NCBI GenBank assembly: GCA_900555725.1
Contig: USMD01000066.1
Span: 1-11,043, forward strand
Origin: an uncultured Garciella sp.
GTDB taxonomy: Bacteria > Bacillota > Clostridia > Eubacteriales > Garciellaceae
Length of the DNA stretch: 11,043 nt
Reading direction: 5' to 3'
Positions within the stretch are counted from its first letter, which is position 1, and each line of letters starts with the position of its first letter. The notes under the pieces were generated by a model. The model was given only the letters and a program-made list of their open reading frames with translations, made no database searches and was not told the origin of the DNA. Positions 6,972-11,043 of the stretch are shown in pieces. A program made the translations under genes and the position numbers.

Positions 6972-7729
6972 GCTCAGAGAATGTTATGAATCCTTTCTCC
7001 CTTTTGATTTCATCCTCTCTTGTAGTAGTGGCATTATTTTTTTCTTATTCTCAAAAATTAAAGCTTGAAAAGGAAATTATAGTAGGAGTTTTTAGAGCAG
7101 TTTTACAATTGGTCATTGTAGGGTATCTACTAAATTATATTTTTGGACTAAAAAATCCAATCTTTACTACACTTCTACTTTTATTTATGACCTTTAATGC
7201 TTCTTACAATGCTGCCAAAAGGGGAAAGGGAATCAAAAATGGATTTTTGATATCTTTTCTATCCATATTCATAGGGGCTCTCATTACCCTATCTATTTTG
7301 ATGTTCTCCGGGGCTATTAAGTATGAGCCCTATCAGATCATCCCAGTAGGAGGAATGATTATAAGCAATGCCATGGTAGCTTTAGGCCTATGTTATAGAC
7401 AATTGACTTCGGATTTTAAAAACAAAAGGGAAGAAGTGGAAACCAAGCTCTCTTTGGGAGCTAATATCCTAGCGTCTTCTATGGAGATCATTAGAGATTC
7501 CATAAAAGTGGGAATGCTCCCTACCATTGATTCTGCAAAAACATTGGGAATCGTATCCTTGCCTGGAATGATGACAGGACTAATCCTTGCTGGGGCTTCC
7601 CCTATTGATGCGGTGAAATATCAGATTATGGTGACCTTTATGATGCTTTCTACCACTTCTATCTCGTCTTTTATTGCGTGTTATCTATCCTATAAAGGCT
7701 TTTTTAATGAAAGAAAACAGTTGATATAA
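6968..7729 (+). CDS. fetB: FetB (YbbM, UPF0014) iron-export ABC permease
   Basis: Membrane protein of 253 aa with about seven hydrophobic spans, the usual length for UPF0014/FetB. Family signatures include RAVLQLVIVGYLLNYIF (about 44-60), GGMIISNAMVALGL (about 128-141) and the conserved block DSIKVGMLPTIDSAKTLGIV followed by SLPGMMTGLILAGASP. The latter corresponds to the ATPase-coupling region. Together with FetA it would form an exporter of iron from the cytosol. GGAGG (6956-6960) lies 7 nt before the ATG, inside the end of fetA, and the genes overlap by ATGA, so translation is coupled. No clear terminator with a T-run follows; the structured region at 7774-7973 starts 44 nt downstream. Confidence 0.9.
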   Translation: MSSENVMNPFSLLISSSLVVVALFFSYSQKLKLEKEIIVGVFRAVLQLVIVGYLLNYIFGLKNPIFTTLLLLFMTFNASYNAAKRGKGIKNGFLISFLSIFIGALITLSILMFSGAIKYEPYQIIPVGGMIISNAMVALGLCYRQLTSDFKNKREEVETKLSLGANILASSMEIIRDSIKVGMLPTIDSAKTLGIVSLPGMMTGLILAGASPIDAVKYQIMVTFMMLSTTSISSFIACYLSYKGFFNERKQLI

Positions 7730-7730
7730 T
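7722..7730 (+). promoter_or_regulatory. Possible extended -10 promoter at the fetB stop codon
   Basis: TGA-TATAAT (7722-7730) matches the extended -10 consensus and spans the fetB stop codon. The hexamer 17 nt upstream (7702-7707, TTTTAA) is a weak -35. A start near 7737 would transcribe the structured element beginning at 7774. In DNA this AT-rich the match could be chance. Confidence 0.3.
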
Positions 7731-7773
7731 CTATTGTGCTAGTTAAGTTATTCTGATTTAGAGAATTTTATCC

Positions 7774-7892
7774 TTTGAGGGATAAATGTTTCACGAAGCG
7801 ACGACTTAGTGCCCCCTTTTTACCTAAATTTGTTATCCTAAAAAAGGAGGGCATTTGTTTAAGTAGCGCAGTGAAGACATCTATCCCTTAAA
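7774..7892 (+). repeat. Long imperfect inverted repeat (RNA hairpin or MITE-like element)
   Basis: The two halves of this 119-bp segment fold on each other in register. Bases 7774-7788 pair with 7878-7892 (14 of 15 positions, one G-U). TCAC 7791-7794 pairs with 7871-7874, GCG 7798-7800 with 7867-7869, ACTTA 7804-7808 with 7860-7864, and GCCC plus the following T-rich stretch (7811-7821) with 7842-7852. The loop is about 20 nt. Small bulges separate the helices, as in a structured RNA or an aged palindromic repeat. It has no coding potential and no clear target-site duplication. It could be an RNA regulator, a dispersed intergenic repeat or a processing/termination site. Confidence 0.6.
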
Positions 7893-7938
7893 TGAATCAG
7901 TACAACGGGTTAATTTAACAAAACGGATAGATGCTTTC
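7873..7938 (+). promoter_or_regulatory. Alternative stem competing with the long inverted repeat
   Basis: Bases 7873-7886 (GAAGA then CATCTATCC) pair with 7925-7938 (GGATAGATG then CTTTC): 13 of 14 positions including one G-U, with nine perfect pairs in a row. Inside, TTAAAT (7888-7893) can pair with ATTTAA (7913-7918). The 5' strand is the same segment that closes the base of the 7774-7892 repeat, so the two folds exclude each other. That arrangement is typical of switching leaders, but no ligand class is recognised. Confidence 0.45.
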
Positions 7939-7939
7939 A

Positions 7940-7973
7940 GAGTACAAAAGATTACATCAGGGTTTTTGTACTC
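7940..7973 (+). other. Perfect hairpin downstream of the bistable element
   Basis: GAGTACAAAA (7940-7949) pairs perfectly with TTTTGTACTC (7964-7973), extended by one G-U pair, around a 12-nt loop. A second small hairpin overlaps its end: CTCAA plus ATACAT (7971-7980) against ATGTAT (7987-7992) and TTGAG (8002-8006). Neither has a following T-run, so they do not look like intrinsic terminators. Bases 8007-8040 show nothing I can name. Confidence 0.5.
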
Positions 7974-8040
7974 AATACATGAACAAATGTATTAGGTGAT
8001 TTTGAGAGGGAGAACGGATACGTTTACAAAGAAAAGCTTA

Positions 8041-8069
8041 TTGACTTATCGAAATAGTCTAAATATAAT
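8041..8069 (+). promoter_or_regulatory. Near-consensus sigma-A promoter for the M20D operon
   Basis: TTGACT (8041-8046) and TATAAT (8064-8069) are separated by exactly 17 nt, differing from consensus only at the last -35 base. The predicted start near 8076 gives a leader of about 24 nt ending in the ribosome site GGGAGG (8087-8092). This transcript would exclude the structured region upstream. Confidence 0.85.
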
Positions 8070-8099
8070 CAAACTTATAAATCTAAGGGAGGAATATGC

Positions 8100-9287
8100 A
8101 TGGGACTTGATGTTAAAAAAGAGGTAAAAAAGATTGAAAAAGATATGATATCTTGGAGACGTGAATTGCATAAGATACCTGAATTGGGATTAGAGCTTCC
8201 TAAGACCACACAATTTGTTTGTGATCGATTGGAAGAGATGGGCATCCCATACAAGACTCTAGTAAATGGAAATGCTGTTGTAGGTCTTATAAAGGGAAGT
8301 GGAGAAGGAAAAACCATTGCTATAAGGGCGGATATGGATGCTTTGCCTATTCAAGAAGAAACAGGGCTTCCCTTTGCTTCTATCAATAACAATATGCATG
8401 CTTGTGGGCATGATGGACATACAACTATGTTACTTGGAGCTGCTAAGGTATTAAATGATCATAGGGGTCAGCTTAAGGGAAATGTCAAACTACTATTTCA
8501 GCCTGGGGAAGAATACCCTGGGGGAGCGAAACCGATGATTGAAGAGGGGGCTTTGAAAAATCCAAAGGTAGATACCATAATAGGTCTTCATGCAGGAAAT
8601 ATTTCCGATGGAACTCCTAAAGGGAAGATTGCCATAAGCTATGGCAGGATGATGGCTTCTATGGATAGGATGTTGATTAAGGTTAAAGGCGAGGGAGGCC
8701 ATGGAGCTTATCCCCATAATTTGATAGATCCTATTGTGATTGCTGCAGAGGTCATCACTTCTTTACAAACCATAGCTAGCCGAGAGATTCCAGCGGTGGA
8801 ACCTATTATTGTTTCTATATGCAGAGTACAGGGTGGGTTTAATCAAAATATTATTCCCGATGAAGTGGAGTTAGAAGGTACCGTTCGAACCTTTAATAAT
8901 AAGGTGAGAAAAAAGATTGCCAAGAGAATGGAGGAGAAGATTAAAGGGATTACTAAGTCTTATGGAGCAGATTATGAATTGCAGTATGATTTTAAATATC
9001 CTCCCTTGATCAATCATAGGGAATATACTGAAAAATTTGTGCAATCTGCTAAAAAGATCTTGCCAGAGGAAGATATTGTAGAATTAGAAAATCCTCTAAT
9101 GGGAGGAGAAGATATGTCCTATTTCTTGGAAGAGGTACCGGGAACTTTCTTCTTTTTAAGCAATATGAAGGCTATAGATGGGGAAATTCATAGTCATCAT
9201 AGTAGCAAGTTTGATATGGATGAGGGAGAGTTTTGGAAAGGAACTGCTCTATTTGTACAAACGGCACTAGATTTTTTAAATGAATAA
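8100..9287 (+). CDS. M20D-family metal-dependent amidohydrolase
   Basis: Cytoplasmic zinc-type peptidase/amidohydrolase of 395 aa, the family's usual length (hippurate hydrolase, N-acyl-L-amino-acid amidohydrolase, AbgB-like). Metal-site elements are intact: DMDALP (78-83), HACGHDGH with Cys102 and His104 (100-107), QPGEE with Glu137/Glu138, GLHA with His164, and the C-terminal HSHHSSKFD with His366/His367. The small lid/dimerisation domain is about 185-300 and carries GGHGAYPH (199-206) with His201. It cleaves an amide between an acyl or aryl group and an amino-acid-like moiety; the exact substrate cannot be read. GGGAGG (8087-8092) lies 7 nt before the ATG, and a nearby ATG at 8096 is out of frame. 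Fifteen bases separate it from the DUF3100 gene, pointing to an operon in which those membrane proteins move its substrate or product. Confidence 0.92.
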   Translation: MGLDVKKEVKKIEKDMISWRRELHKIPELGLELPKTTQFVCDRLEEMGIPYKTLVNGNAVVGLIKGSGEGKTIAIRADMDALPIQEETGLPFASINNNMHACGHDGHTTMLLGAAKVLNDHRGQLKGNVKLLFQPGEEYPGGAKPMIEEGALKNPKVDTIIGLHAGNISDGTPKGKIAISYGRMMASMDRMLIKVKGEGGHGAYPHNLIDPIVIAAEVITSLQTIASREIPAVEPIIVSICRVQGGFNQNIIPDEVELEGTVRTFNNKVRKKIAKRMEEKIKGITKSYGADYELQYDFKYPPLINHREYTEKFVQSAKKILPEEDIVELENPLMGGEDMSYFLEEVPGTFFFLSNMKAIDGEIHSHHSSKFDMDEGEFWKGTALFVQTALDFLNE

Positions 9288-9302
9288 AATGGAGGTGACG
9301 TT

Positions 9303-10109
9303 ATGAAAAATGTAAAATTACACATTCTTGTTTTACTATTGGTAGTTGTATCTGAACTGATTGGAACCATAACCTTTAAAATAGGGTTAGGGACCATATC
9401 CTTACTACCTATGCTCTATGCACTAATTTTTGGAATTTTATTAACTCCTAAATTTTTAAATATTGCTAAGCAAAAAGAAATGGAAGATGCGGGCTCTTTA
9501 ACCAGCTTAACATTGATGCTTTTAATGGCTAGATATGGGGCTAATATTGGACCTACTCTCCCGGACATTATCCAGGCTAGTCCAGCTTTAATTCTTCAAG
9601 AATTTGGAAACATAGGAACAGTATTTTTAGGCCTACCTATTGCTATATTGTTGGGATTAAAAAGAGAGGCCATTGGTGCTGCTCACTCTATTGCTCGAGA
9701 ACCAAATGTGGCGCTGATTGGAGAGAGATATGGACTAGATAGTGAAGAAGGAGAAGGGGTTTTAGGGGTATATATTATAGGAACTGTTTTTGGCACTCCT
9801 ATTATGGGACTTATGGTAAGTTTATTGGCTGCTTATACTCCTCTTCATCCTTATGCATTAGCTATGGCAACAGGAGTAGGAAGTGCGAGTATGATGACCG
9901 CAGGAGTTGGCTCTTTGGTAGCAATGTTTCCTAAAATGGAAAAAATGATTACAGCCTTTGGGGCCACTAGTAATATGCTCTCGGGCTTAGATGGAGTTTA
10001 TATGTCTATTTGGATAGCCCTTCCCCTTGCAGAGTGGTTGTATAGAAAGTGCTATCGATTAAAATATGGGAAACTGCCTGTAATCCCAACAAAGAGAGGA
10101 GATGCTTAA
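9303..10109 (+). CDS. DUF3100-family integral membrane protein, putative transporter subunit
   Basis: Protein of 268 aa with about seven or eight hydrophobic spans and no characterised member known to me. I place it in DUF3100 from overall pattern. Visible features are a short hydrophilic segment TPKFLNIAKQKEMEDAG (about 48-64), MARYGANIGPTLP, a charged loop AREPNVALIGERYGLDSEEGEG (about 134-155), and a glycine/serine-rich stretch ATGVGSASMMTAGVGSL (about 189-205) like the re-entrant segments of secondary transporters. GGAGGTGA (9291-9298) before the ATG is almost perfectly complementary to 16S rRNA. It follows the amidohydrolase by 15 nt and precedes the next membrane protein gene by one base, so a membrane complex is likely. 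A transport role is inference. Confidence 0.75.
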   Translation: MKNVKLHILVLLLVVVSELIGTITFKIGLGTISLLPMLYALIFGILLTPKFLNIAKQKEMEDAGSLTSLTLMLLMARYGANIGPTLPDIIQASPALILQEFGNIGTVFLGLPIAILLGLKREAIGAAHSIAREPNVALIGERYGLDSEEGEGVLGVYIIGTVFGTPIMGLMVSLLAAYTPLHPYALAMATGVGSASMMTAGVGSLVAMFPKMEKMITAFGATSNMLSGLDGVYMSIWIALPLAEWLYRKCYRLKYGKLPVIPTKRGDA

Positions 10110-10110
10110 G

Positions 10111-10557
10111 ATGAATTTGCAAAATTCTTTGATTGTATTATTGATTACGTCGGCAATATCTGTTGTAGGGAATTTTGTAGGTTATGATATAGGAATCTTA
10201 GAATCTATTCCTGGAGCATTGATATTGGTAGCTGTGGCCTTTGTGGGGATTGCTTTTGCTAAAATTCTTCCTATTAAAATTCCTGCAGTAGCCTATGTGG
10301 TCACCTTAAGCACTATCCTAACAGTTCCAGGGGTGCCAGGAGCTGCTACCATATCTTATTATGTAAGCAAGGTGAACTTTCTAGCTTTAACTACGCCAAT
10401 CCTTGCTTATGCAGGTATTTATACAGGAAAAAATTTAGATTCTTTAAAAAGGACTGGTTGGAGAATTGCATTAGTATCTATATTTGTGATCTTAGGAACC
10501 TATTTAGGTTCAGCAATCATTGCAGAAGTAATATTAAAATTATTAGGACAAATTTAA
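10111..10557 (+). CDS. Small integral membrane protein, partner of the DUF3100 protein
   Basis: Hydrophobic protein of 148 aa with about four or five membrane spans. I do not recognise a named family with certainty. The C-terminal half (LTTPILAYAGIYTGKNLDSLKRTGWRI across about 92-118, then VILGTYLGSAIIAEVIL) resembles the end of secondary transporters that have been split into two chains. The start is ATG 10111 because GAGGAG (10096-10101) lies 9 nt before it. The upstream in-frame ATG at 10102 directly abuts that site and overlaps the previous stop codon, so it is less likely, although it would add only three residues. The one-base gap to the DUF3100 gene suggests coupled, equimolar synthesis. 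Confidence 0.75.
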   Translation: MNLQNSLIVLLITSAISVVGNFVGYDIGILESIPGALILVAVAFVGIAFAKILPIKIPAVAYVVTLSTILTVPGVPGAATISYYVSKVNFLALTTPILAYAGIYTGKNLDSLKRTGWRIALVSIFVILGTYLGSAIIAEVILKLLGQI

Positions 10558-10695
10558 AATTTCATTTTCCAAACAAGAATAATGAATTGATAAGATGTAA
10601 GAATTCTTTAAGCAAAGTTCGAGTTAGACCCATTTTCAAAAATAGACTAAGATATTTGATATTAGTGGTTTTAATTATCTTTTCAATGGAAAATA

Positions 10696-10704
10696 TGTTA
10701 TAAT
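10696..10704 (+). promoter_or_regulatory. Extended -10 promoter-like element in the right intergenic region
   Basis: TGT-TATAAT (10696-10704) matches the extended -10 consensus. TTATCT (10675-10680), 18 nt upstream, is a half-matching -35. A start near 10711 would transcribe the two hairpins that follow, possibly a small RNA or the leader of a gene beyond the contig. Bases 10558-10690 show no convincing gene and no clear terminator for the preceding operon. Confidence 0.35.
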
Positions 10705-10751
10705 AAATTCTGAAATAAAATAAAAAACAAATTAAATATAATACTAAAAAT

Positions 10752-10775
10752 TCTTTAGAAAAGCGTTTCTAAAGA
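10752..10775. repeat. Perfect hairpin/palindrome with tetraloop
   Basis: TCTTTAGAAA (10752-10761) and TTTCTAAAGA (10766-10775) are perfect 10-bp inverted repeats around AGCG. The 3' side continues as GGGGTATTTGG, not a T-run, so termination on the + strand is unlikely. It could be an RNA hairpin in a leader or a protein-binding palindrome. Confidence 0.45.
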
Positions 10776-10805
10776 GGGGTATTTGGCTAAAAAAGATTAA
10801 AAATT

Positions 10806-10844
10806 AGCGGTAAATGACTGTTAGGGGAATAGTTATTTACCGCT
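10806..10844 (-). terminator. Strong hairpin, probable terminator for - strand transcription
   Basis: Bases 10806-10819 pair with 10831-10844 (14 continuous pairs, one G-U, core GCGGTAAAT/ATTTACCGC) around an 11-nt loop. On the + strand the following sequence is TTACCTTTAAAC, a poor tail. On the - strand the stem is followed by AATTTTTAATC and then a run of six Ts, a plausible terminator tail. It would end transcription entering from the right edge and lies 27 nt beyond a possible - strand gene remnant. Confidence 0.5.
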
Positions 10845-10871
10845 TACCTTTAAACAAAAAATAATCTAAGT

Positions 10872-10961
10872 CTAAAGGCTTATTAAGTGGAAATGATTCA
10901 ATGGATCAATCGTGTTTTTTATCATCTTAAATATTTTGCTTACTAAAGGATAAGTTGTTAG
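10872..10961 (-). pseudogene. Possible decayed 3' end of an FAD-linked oxidase
   Basis: The - strand reads 29 codons ending in TAG (10872-10874), with the stretch KIFKMIKNTIDPLNHFH. This recalls the C-terminal pattern of FAD-linked oxidases, such as glycolate or D-lactate oxidase types, where an IKxxLDPxN motif precedes the end. Two consecutive in-frame stops (TGA, TAG at 10962-10967) interrupt it, no start is visible, and only about 43 native bases remain to the right. A plausible terminator follows on the same strand. It may be a dead remnant, a frame broken by low-quality contig-end sequence, or a coincidence. Confidence 0.2.
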
Positions 10962-11010
10962 CTATCAAATCACGTATAAATATCTGTCATAGTGGTATAG
11001 AGTTATATAT

Positions 11011-11043
11011 CTGTCTCTTATACACATCTCCGAGCCCACGAGA
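11011..11043 (-). other. Nextera read-2 adapter with Tn5 mosaic end (sequencing artefact)
   Basis: The last 33 bases are the reverse complement of the Nextera read-2 transposase adapter: the 19-bp mosaic end (11011-11029) followed by CCGAGCCCACGAGA, one base short of complete. Native sequence ends near 11010. With the left adapter it forms a 19-bp inverted repeat of technical origin. Confidence 0.98.

Noticed and set aside
7811..7852. Intrinsic terminator after fetB formed by the C-rich and G-rich arms
   Set aside because: The T-run lies inside the stem's 5' arm and no T-run follows the 3' arm on either strand; it fits better as the tip of the long inverted repeat.
10458..10703. 81-codon + strand frame overlapping the end of the small membrane protein gene
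   Set aside because: It is out of frame inside a well-supported gene, has no good ribosome site and low-complexity content, and resembles no family I know.
31..11010. CRISPR arrays, tRNA or rRNA genes, insertion sequences
   Set aside because: No regularly spaced repeats, cloverleaf or rRNA signatures, transposase or integrase frames were seen.
12..11029. 19-bp inverted repeats flanking the whole window as transposon ends
   Set aside because: They are Tn5 mosaic ends embedded in complete Nextera adapter context, so they are technical.

Overview
The window is an AT-rich contig of about 11 kb, with every convincing gene on the + strand. Strong GGAGG-type ribosome binding sites, short operon spacing, a Gram-positive-style lipoprotein and the protein families present suggest a low-GC Firmicute, probably an anaerobic Clostridia member. 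That placement is an inference from style and gene content; there is no rRNA or other marker gene. Both ends carry untrimmed Illumina Nextera/Tn5 adapter sequence (1-30 and 11011-11043), so the biological sequence is only about 31-11010.

Layout. Positions 31-274 are a leader with a perfect 20-bp palindrome, two doubtful overlapping mini-ORFs and an extended -10 promoter. Positions 275-3386 hold a two-gene sulfur unit: a YeeE/YedE-type sulfur (thiosulfate-class) membrane transporter and a CoA-disulfide/persulfide reductase fused to a rhodanese domain. It ends in a strong intrinsic terminator (3417-3458). Positions 3515-6271 encode a taurine-type ABC importer in the order tauC-tauA-tauB. Positions 6315-7729 encode fetA-fetB, an iron-export-type ABC transporter whose two genes overlap by ATGA. 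Positions 7730-8099 are non-coding but highly structured, with a long imperfect inverted repeat, a competing alternative stem, further hairpins and then a near-consensus sigma-A promoter. Positions 8100-10557 are a tight three-gene unit: an M20D amidohydrolase, a DUF3100 membrane protein and a small membrane protein. Positions 10558-11010 are non-coding, with a promoter-like element, two hairpins and a possible decayed gene end on the - strand.

How the genes may work together (inference). The left half looks like sulfur acquisition: uptake of thiosulfate or a related sulfur species, reduction of persulfide or CoA-disulfide, and taurine import. FetAB would control labile iron beside these sulfur genes. 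No enzyme that releases sulfite from taurine is in the window, so the fate of imported taurine is unknown. The right half looks like a self-contained module in which an uncharacterised two-protein membrane system accompanies a hydrolase of N-acyl amino acids or similar amides.

The most promising undescribed items are the bistable structured element at 7774-7973 and the M20D/DUF3100/small-membrane-protein module.
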